Origin: DASQZT01 sp035638575
GTDB taxonomy: Bacteria > Acidobacteriota > Terriglobia > Bryobacterales > Bryobacteraceae
DNA length: 64,000 nt
NCBI GenBank assembly: GCA_035638575.1
Contig: DASQZT010000237.1
Location: 93,703 to 157,702, forward strand
Direction: 5' to 3'
Shown: piece after piece, positions 45,901-54,800 of the stretch
Layout: every line of letters begins with the position of its first letter
Position numbering within the stretch: the stretch's first letter is position 1
Notes under the pieces: model-generated
What the model was told of the DNA's origin: nothing
What the model saw: only the letters and a program-made list of their open reading frames with translations
Database searches by the model: none
Translations under genes and position numbers: made by a program

Positions 45901-46487
45901 TGCCGTTCGGCAAGGGCCATCGCTTGAGCGTGAACCCCCTGGTGGACCGCGCCATCGGCGGCTGGCGCGTGGGCAGTGTCATGGTGTGGCAATCCGGCGC
46001 GCCGTTTTCCATTCTCTCCGGGCGGGGAACGCTCAACCGCGAAGCGCGCTCCTACTACAACACGGCCGTCACTTCGCTCACCATGCCGCAGCTCTCCAAC
46101 GTGGTGAAATTCCAGATGACCGGCAACGGTCCCATGATCGTCTCGTCCTCCGCCATCAACCCGGCGGATGGCACCGGCGTGAATTCCGATGGCTCGCCGG
46201 CGTTCACGGGCCAGATTTTCTACAACCCCGGTCCCGGCGGCTTGGGCACGCTGCAACGCCGCGCGTTCTCCGGTCCCTGGACTTTCGATATCGACATGAG
46301 CCTCATGAAGGACATCGCCATTACCGAGCACCAGAACCTGGAACTGCGCATGGAGGCCTTCAACGCGCTGAACCACGCCACGTTCTGGTCCGGCGACCAG
46401 AATATCAACAGCACCAACTTCGGCGTGATCAGTTCCATGTTCTACAACCCGCGCGTGGTACAGTTCGGGTTATATTTCAGATTCTGA
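42903..46487 (+). CDS. Oar-like TonB-dependent receptor heading a CoA-pathway operon
   Basis: The protein has 1194 residues. The signal peptide is residues 1-20 (LSGLLLLCVLQVPVRAQ). Residues about 22-100 are a carboxypeptidase-regulatory domain (SGRVTGSVIDSSGAAVPGAEV, GLYNFIGVRPADYDVAVTA). The plug reads ISGTITMEEIRNLPILDRDV and VINGLRTSYSNVTLDGINVQ. The large barrel includes DLYVQDKWKVMPRLTLTLG, NLTHMIK-type DLTHMIKADGFYELPFGKGH, and ends in QFGLYFRF. It is a substrate-specific outer-membrane importer driven by TonB. The TGA stop shares a base with the ATG of the cyclase gene (TGATG), and acyl-CoA synthetase and CoA-transferase genes follow, so the likely ligand is a carboxylic or aromatic compound rather than a polysaccharide. 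Confidence 0.94.
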   Translation: MRYLSGLLLLCVLQVPVRAQFSGRVTGSVIDSSGAAVPGAEVDLILAGGKRPLLSVKTSVEGLYNFIGVRPADYDVAVTAQGFVTTTVRGLTVDAARETDVPQIKLALATVSQSVEVAAEAETVQTSNAEISGTITMEEIRNLPILDRDVLGILQTQAGVASNGNSNTVINGLRTSYSNVTLDGINVQDNYIRDNALDYSPNKLLMGQVRQMTLISSNANAAATGGATETAFSTPSGTNQFHGEGYWYNRNNYFSANDWFNNQAGVARPVLNQNQLGGSIGGPIKRDKLFFYFNYEATRVRQQLPETTQILTAPARQGIFTYRDAGGNLQQKSLLALKGITSIDPVMQNLLSQVPGPQYINNNEVGDGLNTAGYRLNKRDNATRDNVTSKVDYNISTRHAVSAAYIWNRDNVDRPDLPDDTQTQLIDYSVIPKTYNPTHSNFVATSWRYTPTARLTNEVRAGFNLTYGYFFTNQQFPSGYYFTGMLYSDPVNEFQPQGRTTNTFSLSDDAAYQRGRHYIQFGFHGQNVRVRSYDASGVLASYEIGMSNGQPALTRAQLPGVSSTDLTTANSLLASLAGYIDLDSQTFNVTSRTSGFVPNAPYVRHFRLNDYDLYVQDKWKVMPRLTLTLGLRWQLPGIADERDSLTLQPVLQGTLEQTILSDASLNFTGGSVGRPWYNRRWKDFAPNVGLAWDVFGNGKTALRGGYAISYVNDQELVAPENMLEANGGLQQPVALTNASGTRVVNGIPQIDTPTFQVPRNASDNLALDPFSVIGSVDPNLNRPHVQQYSIGIQHDFKGTVVEARYVGNHVVGAYRAFDFNQVQINQNGFLADFIRARNNGFLAAAATGTFNPNYNASIPGSQQLTVFPKLRGGVRTSLSDPNAIFYLQTGEVGELGYYYQTNQLNGSVSFFQNPNAIASDMLTNYSSSSYNSLQLVARHRTKSGLSMEANYTFSKVLSDGDGDLQTRFQAFLDFNNPGLERSRANFDLTHMIKADGFYELPFGKGHRLSVNPLVDRAIGGWRVGSVMVWQSGAPFSILSGRGTLNREARSYYNTAVTSLTMPQLSNVVKFQMTGNGPMIVSSSAINPADGTGVNSDGSPAFTGQIFYNPGPGGLGTLQRRAFSGPWTFDIDMSLMKDIAITEHQNLELRMEAFNALNHATFWSGDQNINSTNFGVISSMFYNPRVVQFGLYFRF

Positions 46488-47278
46488 TGACGCAACTTCT
46501 GGACCACTTCGCGGCGGCCAAGGTGTACGACCTGGCGCAGCCCTATTTCGTGGGGATGCCGCACCATCCGGTGCATCCGCCATTTCTCTTCAGCCTGGTG
46601 AAGCAGCACGGCGAATATACCGGCCCGGGCGGCAACAGCTCGGCTTCGGACGCCGTCGCACTGGGCACCCACGTGGGCACCCACATCGACGCGCTGTGCC
46701 ACTTCTCCTGCGGCGGCCGCTTGCACGGCGGCGAGGAAGCGGCCGGGGTGCAGTCGTACAGTGCGGGCCTGGAGCGCTTCTCCATCGATACGGTGCCGCC
46801 CATCGCGCGGCGCGGCGTTCTGCTGGATATCGCCGGCCAGCACGGCGCTGCGCCGCTGGCGCCCGATTACGAGATCACGCCGGACGATCTGGACCGCGCG
46901 GCGAACCAGCAGGGCGTCGAGATCCGCCCGGGCGACGTCGTGCTGCTGCGCACCGGCTGGGCGCGGTATTTCGAGGATCCCGCGAAGTTCGTTTCCCAAG
47001 TACACGGTCCGGGTCCGGGGATCGCCGGAGCGCGCTGGCTGAGCGCGCGCGGCGTCTATGCCGCCGGCTCGGACACGGTGGCGTTCGAGAAGGTGCCCAA
47101 CCCCGCGATGCCGGTGCACGTCCACTTGCTGGTTGAATCGGGAATTCATATCATAGAGTGCCTGAACCTGGAAGAGATCGCCCGAGCGCGCGCCTGCGAA
47201 TTTCTGTTCGTGGCGCTGCCGCTGAAGATTCGCGGAGCCACCGCCTCGCCGATCCGGCCAGTGGCGGTAATTGGATAA
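46487..47278 (+). CDS. Cyclase-family metal hydrolase (kynurenine formamidase-like)
   Basis: The protein has 263 residues. The ATG at 46487 overlaps the receptor stop by one base (TGATG), indicating translational coupling; a far longer frame that runs back through the receptor gene is rejected. The metal-binding motif HxGTHxDxxxH is present at 62-72 (HVGTHIDALCH), with further ligands and an N-terminal VYDLAQPYFVGMPHHP. The family (PF04199) contains kynurenine formamidase and isatin hydrolase, which open cyclic or formamide bonds with Mn2+ or Zn2+. There is no signal peptide, so it acts in the cytoplasm. With a CoA ligase and CoA-transferase downstream it probably generates a free acid from a cyclic precursor. 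Confidence 0.9.
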   Translation: MTQLLDHFAAAKVYDLAQPYFVGMPHHPVHPPFLFSLVKQHGEYTGPGGNSSASDAVALGTHVGTHIDALCHFSCGGRLHGGEEAAGVQSYSAGLERFSIDTVPPIARRGVLLDIAGQHGAAPLAPDYEITPDDLDRAANQQGVEIRPGDVVLLRTGWARYFEDPAKFVSQVHGPGPGIAGARWLSARGVYAAGSDTVAFEKVPNPAMPVHVHLLVESGIHIIECLNLEEIARARACEFLFVALPLKIRGATASPIRPVAVIG

Positions 47279-47336
47279 ACGACCGCTCCCTTACGGTCGA
47301 ACTTCTGTGAAGCGGCTCTGATTCGAGGAGAATTCG

Positions 47337-48971
47337 ATGTTAGGCACCATGATGCAATACCCGTTGACCCTGACTCCCATTCTGGAGCGCGCGGCGACCC
47401 TGTTCGGCTCCGTGGAGATCGTCGCCCGGCTGCCCGACAAGAGCCTTCGCCGCTCGACATACGCCGACATCTACAGGCGCGCGCGCGCCTTGGCCGCCGC
47501 GCTTTCCCACGCCGGGATGGGCCGCGGAGACCGCGTCGCCACCCTGATGTGGAACCACGGCTGGCATCTCGAGGCGTACTTCGGCGTGCCCGCCGCCGGA
47601 GGCGTGCTGCACACGCTCAACCTGCGCCTCCATCCCGATGAGTTGACCTACATCGTGAACCATGCCGGCGACCGCATCCTCATCGTGGACGACGTGCTGT
47701 TGCCGGTGTACGAGAAGTTCCGCGAGAAGGTCCGCTTCGAGCGCGTGATCGTGGCGCCGACCACTGGCCGGCCCGTCCCGCCGGGGTTCGAGGACTACGA
47801 AGAATTCCTGAGCCAGGGCGACGCCGGCTTCCAGTTTCCGCAGCTCGAGGAGAACGAAGCCGCGGCCATGTGCTACACCTCCGGGACCACCGGCGTGCCC
47901 AAGGGCGTCGTGTATTCTCACCGCGCGCTGGTGCTGCACTCCTTCTGCGCCGCGATTCCGGATTGCATCGATCTCTCGCAGGCCGACTGCGTGCTGCCCA
48001 TTGTCCCCATGTTTCATGCCAATGCGTGGGGCATCCCGTACGCCGCGGCCATGCTGGGCGTGAAACAGGTGCTGCCGGGACCGCATCTGGATGCCGCCAG
48101 CGTGCTCGAACTGCTCGAAACGGAGAAGGTGACACGGGCGGGCGGGGTTCCCACCGTCTGGCTCGCCGTGCTCGATCTTCTGGAGCGGCATCCGGGCCGC
48201 TGGAAGCTCCAGCCCGACCTCCGGCTGCTGGTGGGTGGAGCGGCATCGCCCGAATCCGTGATCCGCGCTTTCGACCGGCAGGGTCTCGAGCTGCGCCAGG
48301 CGTGGGGCATGACCGAACTCACTCCCATCGGGACGGTGAGCTACGTCAAGAGCCACATGCGCGACTGGACCGACGAGCAACGCCTCGCGGCTCGCGCCAG
48401 GCAGGGCACGCCGCTGCCATTCGTCGAGATCCGCGCGGTGGTGGGCGATCGCGAAGTGCCCTGGGATGGGGTGAGCCTGGGCGAACTGGAAGTGCGCGGC
48501 CCGTGGGTCGCCGCCAGCTATTACAATCTGCCGGACCAGCAGCAGCGCTGGACCGCCGACGGCTGGTTCCGCACCGGCGACGTAGTGGCCATAGACCCGG
48601 AAGGCTGCATCAAGATCGCCGACCGCACCAAGGACCTCATCAAGTCGGGCGGCGAGTGGATCAGCTCGGTGGATCTGGAGAACGCGCTGATGGGACACCC
48701 CGCCGTGCGGGAAGCCGCGGTGATCGCGCTGCCGCATCCAAAGTGGCAGGAGCGGCCTCTGGCCGCCGTGGTGTTGAAGGAGGGCCGGCGGGCGACGCAG
48801 GAAGAGTTGCGCGAACATCTCGCCGCCCGGTTCAGCCGCTGGCAACTGCCCGACGCCATCGTCTTCGTCGCGGAGATTCCGCGCACGTCTGTGGGTAAGT
48901 TTCAGAAGTCCCGGCTGCGCCAGATGTACGCCGGATGGAAATGGCCTCAGGCGGCGGGCGAACAGGGGTGA
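47337..48971 (+). CDS. AMP-forming acyl-CoA synthetase/ligase
   Basis: The protein has 544 residues, with GAGGAGAATTCG before the ATG. The AMP-binding P-loop is YTSGTTGVPKG (180-190). The adenylation motifs AWGMTELTPIG and GWFRTGDVVAIDPEGCIKIA, the hinge DRTKDLIKSGGEWIS and the C-terminal catalytic Lys region (RTSVGKFQKSRLR) are all in place. Close relatives activate medium- to long-chain fatty acids or aromatic acids as acyl-CoAs via acyl-AMP. It is the third gene of the operon that starts with a TonB receptor and a cyclase-family hydrolase. The substrate is probably the acid produced by the upstream enzyme. Confidence 0.93.
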   Translation: MLGTMMQYPLTLTPILERAATLFGSVEIVARLPDKSLRRSTYADIYRRARALAAALSHAGMGRGDRVATLMWNHGWHLEAYFGVPAAGGVLHTLNLRLHPDELTYIVNHAGDRILIVDDVLLPVYEKFREKVRFERVIVAPTTGRPVPPGFEDYEEFLSQGDAGFQFPQLEENEAAAMCYTSGTTGVPKGVVYSHRALVLHSFCAAIPDCIDLSQADCVLPIVPMFHANAWGIPYAAAMLGVKQVLPGPHLDAASVLELLETEKVTRAGGVPTVWLAVLDLLERHPGRWKLQPDLRLLVGGAASPESVIRAFDRQGLELRQAWGMTELTPIGTVSYVKSHMRDWTDEQRLAARARQGTPLPFVEIRAVVGDREVPWDGVSLGELEVRGPWVAASYYNLPDQQQRWTADGWFRTGDVVAIDPEGCIKIADRTKDLIKSGGEWISSVDLENALMGHPAVREAAVIALPHPKWQERPLAAVVLKEGRRATQEELREHLAARFSRWQLPDAIVFVAEIPRTSVGKFQKSRLRQMYAGWKWPQAAGEQG

Positions 48972-50050
48972 AGCCGCTCTCGCGCGTTCGCGTGCTGGAC
49001 CTCTCGCGCCTGCTGCCGGGGCCCATGGCGACGCTTCACCTGGCCGATCTGGGCGCGGACGTGATCCGCGTCGAACCGGCCGCCGACGAAGCGCCGGAAA
49101 TCGGGCTCGATGCGGTGAAGCTCCTCGACCACATGCTCACCCGCAACAAGCGCGCCCTGCGGATCGACCTGAAGCAGGCCGCGGGCCGCGAGGTGTTTCT
49201 GCGGCTCGCCAGGGAATCCGATGTCATCGTGGAGAGCTTCCGGCCCGGCGCGGTGGACCGGCTGGGCATCGGGTACGACGCGGCGCGGGCCGTCAATCCG
49301 CGCATCGTGTATTGCTCCATCTCGGCATACGGACAGACCGGGCCGGACCGCCTGCTGGCCGCTCACGACATCAATTTCGTGGCGCGGTCCGGCGTGGGCG
49401 ATCAGATCGGCGTAGCCGGCGGACCGCCCGCGATCCCCAATTTGCAGATCGGCGACCTTCTGGGCGGGACTCTCACCGCCGTGATGGGCATACTGGCTGC
49501 ACTGGTGGATGCCCAAGCTGCTGGGACAGGCCGGTACATCGATGTGTCGATGACCGGCAGCCTGATGGCCCACCAGGTGGTGGCATTTGCATGCATGATG
49601 GCCTCGGGCCGGAGTGCGCCGCGCGGAGAGGATCTGATCTCGGGCGGCCTGGCCTGCTACAACCACTACCGCACCCGGGATGGCCGCTACATGGCCGTCG
49701 GCGCTCTGGAGCCGAAGTTCTGGGAGCGGCTCTGCGACGCGCTCGACCGTCCCGACCTGAAGCCCCTGCACATGTCGAGCGGCGTTCGAGAAGAGCTGAC
49801 GGCGATCTTCGCCGCCGCGGACTTTTCCCATTGGGTGGATCTCTTCCGCGAAGTGGACTGCTGCGTGACGCCCGTGCTGACGCTGGAGGAGGCGCTCGAA
49901 GGCCGCGAGCCACTGCCGCCGCCGCTGAAGATGAGCGATTGCGATTTCACCGGGGAGCGGCCGGCCGCGGACCGCAATGAGATCCTGCGGGCCGCGGGCT
50001 ACGGCCCGGAGGAGATCGAAGCGTTACGGGCATCCGGGGTGGTTGGGTGA
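48968..50050 (+). CDS. CaiB/BaiF-family CoA-transferase (class III)
   Basis: The protein has 360 residues from the GTG at 48968, which overlaps the synthetase stop (GTGA); ATGs at 48935 and 48941 lie inside that gene and are less likely. Class III signatures are VRVLDLSRLLPGPMATLHLADLG, DVIVESFRPGAVDRLGI and NLQIGDLLGG with the catalytic Asp that forms the acyl-aspartyl anhydride. The C-terminal half includes YNHYRTRDGRYMAVGALEP and a lid end. These enzymes move CoA between carboxylic acids, or racemise 2-methylacyl-CoAs (Mcr/AMACR). Together with the ligase it gives two ways to make or pass on the acyl-CoA thioester in this operon. Confidence 0.92.
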   Translation: MKPLSRVRVLDLSRLLPGPMATLHLADLGADVIRVEPAADEAPEIGLDAVKLLDHMLTRNKRALRIDLKQAAGREVFLRLARESDVIVESFRPGAVDRLGIGYDAARAVNPRIVYCSISAYGQTGPDRLLAAHDINFVARSGVGDQIGVAGGPPAIPNLQIGDLLGGTLTAVMGILAALVDAQAAGTGRYIDVSMTGSLMAHQVVAFACMMASGRSAPRGEDLISGGLACYNHYRTRDGRYMAVGALEPKFWERLCDALDRPDLKPLHMSSGVREELTAIFAAADFSHWVDLFREVDCCVTPVLTLEEALEGREPLPPPLKMSDCDFTGERPAADRNEILRAAGYGPEEIEALRASGVVG

Positions 50051-51805
50051 TCACTGTATGGTGATCAACGTCCCCGGCCGCGTGCTCGACCCGCCGTACG
50101 TTGCCGTGATGGGCTGGTCGCCGCTCGCGACCGACGCGGGCACCATCACGTTGAACTGAAACTCGCCCGGCGCCACCAGACCCGCAAAGGACACCGTCGC
50201 GGCGATGCCGCCGATTTGGATCACGGGCAGCGGGGACAGCGTGCCCGACTGCACCTCGGATCCGCTGACTACGGGCACCGACGTAGCCCCGAAGCCGTTG
50301 GCGTAGAGCACCACGGTCTCACCCGCCCTGGCGGGAGTCGACGATCCGGGATACAGAGTGGTTGGCCCGACCAGGGTTCCGTTCGCGTGCGTCGCGATGA
50401 CGTATCCCCCGCTGAAGACGAAAAACGACGGCGAGATCGCCTGCGCCTGAACGGTGACGGCGGCGCTGGTGGTTGCGCCGTTAATCAGTTGCACCTGCAC
50501 CTGACCCAGGACCGCATCGGGCGGAGTGAGTATGTTCACCTGCGTGGGGCTGATGTAGTACACAAAGGCGCTCTTGCCGTTCACCGTCGCGCTGACGCCG
50601 TCCAGTTGAGTCGGCATCCGGCCGCCAACGAAGTCCGAGCCCTGCCAGATGCGCGTATCCCCCGGCGGCGCCAGGTTCGACCCCTTGATCTCCACCCACG
50701 TGTTCGGCGCGATGGTTGGCGTTTCGCTGGCGGCGTTGGCCACGAGGGTAATCGCCGTGGGCGGGCCCGCGGCAAGAGCGGTGTAGGCCTGCGCAACTTT
50801 CGCGCCGATGGCCGTCAGTTGATAGTTGGAGCCGGACTTCGCGATCAGGTTGCTGCTGTCGAAATAGCTCAGCGCCACGGAGTGATTCAGGGCATACGAC
50901 GCGATGTTGGTGTGGTACGGCTCGGGGTCGTTGCAGCCGCCCCATTCGGTGATGGCGGCGGCGTGGCCATTGGCCTGGGCGAAAGTGACCAGCGGGTCGA
51001 AGTTCTGCGGCCAGTTGGCGTAGCGCGGCGATGCCGGTTCGGCGCACGTTCCGGCCGACGCCGTGTAGAGATGGAAATTCCACACGATGTCAGACCAGGC
51101 AAAGTCCGGCAGCCCGCCCGAGACGATCGATTCGAATGCCGTGCCGGTATCCTCCACGAAGATGAGCGACTGCGGGGCGTAAGTGCGGATGGCGGCGATC
51201 AGCGCGTTCTGGTTGTCGTCCCAGGCGCCGATGCTGATGCCGTGCATGTCCTCCCAGGTGTCGTAGAGCACCGCCGGATCGGCCGCGTACTTTTGGGCGA
51301 AGGAGGGCCAAAACGCAAAAGCCGCGTCGATGTTGTTGCCGGTGGTGTCCTGCGCCAGACAGAGCGAAGCGTTCGCCGCGCAGTTCAGGTCGCCCTGGTT
51401 GGGCGCGGGGCAGTTCTGCCCGCTGGCGCCGCAGGGAGCGTCGGGAAACTGTCCCGCCTTGAGAATCAGCACGTAGTTGCCGTACTTCTTGGCGCGCTGA
51501 ATCAGCGTATCGATATAGGTCTGGTACGCCTGATTGGCGATGGGCACGTTCACGTTGGAATTCCACCACGCGGCGTTCACGAAGATCCGCACCAGGTTCA
51601 TCGAGAGAAGCTGATTCTGCGCGGCATAGTCCGCATCGGTGGCGGTGGCGTCGGCATTGCCCGATCCGGTGCCGCTGCGATTGAGCCCGCGGAGCGCGAC
51701 GGGCTTCCCCGAGTCGTCTACGATCACACCTCCGCTGGAGACGTGCAGGGCGGGCGTCTGCGCCTCGAGGGCAGCGGCCAGGAGGAATGCCAGCGCGATC
51801 CTCAT
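50051..51805 (-). CDS. Secreted GH5-like glycoside hydrolase with TIGR03437 C-terminus
   Basis: The protein has 584 residues. The ATG at 51805 overlaps the previous stop (ATGA) and opens a signal peptide (RIALAFLLAAALEAQ); the frame extending to 52714 runs through the upstream gene and is rejected. Residues 20-345 resemble a GH5-type TIM barrel: PVALRGLNRSGTGSG, NLVRIFVNAAWWNSN, and the nucleophile segment AAITEWGGCND. The acid/base strand reads TWEDMHG, where the clan GH-A pair Asn-Glu is replaced by Trp-Glu. Residues about 350-584 are the Solibacter-type C-terminal domain (TIGR03437: APNTWVEIKGSNLAP, YYISPTQVNILTPPDA, SPSFFVF, ETVVLYANGFG, APGEFQFNV). A cellulase-like role is probable but the altered active site leaves doubt. 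Confidence 0.83.
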   Translation of the reverse strand: MRIALAFLLAAALEAQTPALHVSSGGVIVDDSGKPVALRGLNRSGTGSGNADATATDADYAAQNQLLSMNLVRIFVNAAWWNSNVNVPIANQAYQTYIDTLIQRAKKYGNYVLILKAGQFPDAPCGASGQNCPAPNQGDLNCAANASLCLAQDTTGNNIDAAFAFWPSFAQKYAADPAVLYDTWEDMHGISIGAWDDNQNALIAAIRTYAPQSLIFVEDTGTAFESIVSGGLPDFAWSDIVWNFHLYTASAGTCAEPASPRYANWPQNFDPLVTFAQANGHAAAITEWGGCNDPEPYHTNIASYALNHSVALSYFDSSNLIAKSGSNYQLTAIGAKVAQAYTALAAGPPTAITLVANAASETPTIAPNTWVEIKGSNLAPPGDTRIWQGSDFVGGRMPTQLDGVSATVNGKSAFVYYISPTQVNILTPPDAVLGQVQVQLINGATTSAAVTVQAQAISPSFFVFSGGYVIATHANGTLVGPTTLYPGSSTPARAGETVVLYANGFGATSVPVVSGSEVQSGTLSPLPVIQIGGIAATVSFAGLVAPGEFQFNVMVPASVASGDQPITATYGGSSTRPGTLITIQ

Positions 51806-54800
51806 TGGATGGTCACCCACATCGGGCTTACCCAAACGATCTGTCCATCCGTCTGCACGCCACGCACGTAGTAGTAGGCTTTGTCGCCCTTGTTCACCGC
51901 CTGATCCTGGTAGGTGAAGGACAAGACCTGGCCGCCGCTGGTGGAATAGATGATAGTGCTGTTCTTCACCAGGACCACTTTCTGAAACGGCGCGGTGCCA
52001 AACAGCCGGACCGAGAACACCGGCGCGCCGGTATTGGTGAAGGTGTCGCCCATGAAGTGCGTGCCGCTGCGGAAGTCCGCCAGGATGTAATCGGTGGAAC
52101 CGTAGAGGTGGCGGCTCTTCATGGCGGCGAGGATCCCCGCGCGGGTCAGCGACGATACCCAGACATTGGTAAAGGAGATGTGCGTGGAGATGTGGTCGCT
52201 GGATGCCTCGAAGCCGAGCTGAATCCCCTTGCCTAGCGCGTTGGAAACGTAGCCGGAGGCCTCGTACCCGGAGATGGAATCGGCGGCGGTGTTGGTCCGA
52301 GGTGAGTCGGGCAACCCTTCGTAGTCCTGGCGGTCGCCTTGATAGATCTCGACAAAGGGTTCCACCACCGGGTCGCTGTTGCGCCAGTCCGTCCCCTGGT
52401 CCGTGGCGCTGGTGTGTGGCGCCGAGATGCCGGGCGAACCGGCGTTGGTGAAGAAGTGCAGATAGGCGTACAGCATGTTCGTATCGGGAGCCCCGCCAAC
52501 AGGCACTGGCGTGACGGCCGAGGTAGGAAGGCGCGGCAAGGTGCGGATGCCGCGCGTGGCGAACAGCACGTTGCGGTGACCCTCCGGATACGCGACGCTG
52601 CGCTCGTAGTAGTACATGGGGAGAATCTTCGAGGGCAGCGTGTAGGCATCCGTAAACTTCTGGATCATCCACCAGGAATACTCGCGGCCGCTGCCGTCGT
52701 CGTGATCGCAGCAACCGAACCAGCCCAGGCCTGCGGCGTCGATGGCGTAGCGGTATCCATCCTCCAGTGGCCCATCGCCCTGTCCGTCGAACGAAAGCTC
52801 GGTGTGGCGGTGAAAGTCGCCGCGCAACAATTGCATCTGCTGTCCGTTCACGGTCGGCCGGTAGCTGCGATTCAGGGCGTTCGCCGCGGCTTCGGCGGCG
52901 GCTGCCGGATCGGGAGCGGCGGGTGTCACCTGCCCGATCTTGGTCAACTGCGGTGACTGCTGCTGCCTGGCGACCGGCAATTCCAGCGCGTATATGTCGG
53001 AGTTCGCGCTATCCACCTGCGGCGTCCCATTCGGCAGCGGCGAGAGGCGGTGATCGTTCGCCTGGCCAATCAGCAGGCGGCCCGAGCCCAGCGGAAGAAT
53101 CGCCGGGCGGTTATCGCCCAGCCCATCGGAATTGCCCAGCACGCCCGGGCCGTGCCACTGCGCCCCATCGTAATAGACCATGGCGCCGACCCAGATCGTG
53201 CCAATGGATTGTCCGGTGGCGCTACTGTCGGAGACCCCCACGCTGCCTGTCGGCCTGCGAAATGCCAGGTACACCGTGCCATCGGGATCGGTGGCCAGGC
53301 GGGGAAAGGTGTTCTTGGGCGCCGCGGGGGCGCCAGCGCCATCGTTCGGCTGGCGCTTCTGAACCAAAGTGGGATCGGGTTGAGCGGCGAAGGGCCCGGG
53401 ATTCGTGGGTAGGAATAACTGCGTCGCCAGCGCGCCCGGCAAAACCCCCGCGACATCTTGCGTGGTCGTATAGAGGTCGTTCCCCATGAGGCAGCGCACT
53501 TGAATGGTGTGGTTCTGGTAAAGCGCGATCCCGGTGGTGTCATAGGCTCCGAAGTCTTTACCCCACTTCGGGCCGGACACTTCGTAGGCAATCCACAAAC
53601 GGTTCTGGGCATCGTAGGCCAGCGAGCTGCGCGCTTCGAAACCGAGCGTCGCGGCGATCGGGATGGGGTCATCCATTCCGATCTGGCCGGCGAATCGCAC
53701 GCGGCGCAGGTAGACATCGTAGTCGCCCTTGTCATAGGTGTCCCAGGAAATGGCCACTTCCCCATTGGGCGCCGCGGCGATGGCCGCATCCCAATCGCTG
53801 GCCGGAGACGTCGATACGATCGTCTCGCTGGTGAAGGTATCGCCGTTCTGGGCCGCGGCCAGAATTTCCAGGTTGTCGTTGCGGTATCCCTGCCACGCCA
53901 CCCACACGCGGCCCGTGGCGTCGGTGGCCGCCACCGGATAGATATCCGTGCCGGAATCGGTGGTCAGTCGGATTTCCGGGGACATGGCGCCGTCGGCGCT
54001 GGAACTGCGGGCGTAGATGTCGAAATTCCCGTTGCGCTGGGTGGAATAGAAGACCCAGGCGCGCCCCTGTCCGTCGATGGCGACCGCGTTGCGCATCGCG
54101 TCCTCCGTCGGGTTGGTCACGGCGAAGGGCCCGGTCCAAGTCCGCTGCCCCTTCGAATAGTGCAGGAGCAGAATTTGGTCCATACCGGTGGGGCGGCTCA
54201 AGAACGTGAAATCGGTGAGGGCCTTCTGCAGACCGTCGACGCCCAGCGCCAGAGTGCGGTTCCCATGAACGAATCGCGTGTAGGCCAGGTAGACGTCGTC
54301 CCCCGCCTGCGCCATGGCCGGAAAATCCTCCTCTTCGTCGTCGGAGGTCAACTGCAGCGGAGCGGCCGTGGGCATCACCAGTGCCCGGCTGTTGAGAAAC
54401 GCCTTGCTGGCTCCGAACGAAACATCCTGCGAGGTGAAGCTGAAGTTGCCCTGCGTCGTCTTGACGTCGAAAGAGACAGGCGTGCCGCTTTGGGCGATGG
54501 TAACGATCAGCCCGTTTTCCTGGTAGAGATCGGTCCCCGACTCATTGGGCCCGGCCGACGTCATGCGGACTAACATCTTCCAACTGGAAGTCCCCATGAT
54601 CGAGTCCGTTCCCTTGAATCGCCAGCCGGTGAGGCTCTGGATGGCGCCGCCGGTGGCGGTGATGGATCCGTCCCAGTTGGTATCGGCCTTTTCCCCGATG
54701 CCCAAAATTAGCAGAAAAGACTGGGCGTTGGGCGACGTGATCGGCGCCGCCGGAGCGGAAGTCTGAGGGTACACAATCCGCCGGCCGCCGAAAACCCCCA

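Noticed and set aside
44975..46486. An N-terminal extension of the cyclase-family gene through the receptor gene
   Set aside because: It is out of phase with the receptor and shows no domain; the ATG at 46487 in the TGATG overlap starts the conserved protein directly.
51806..52714. An N-terminal extension of the GH5-like gene into the PHP-domain gene
   Set aside because: The extra 303 residues are a shadow of the real upstream gene; the signal peptide begins at 51805.
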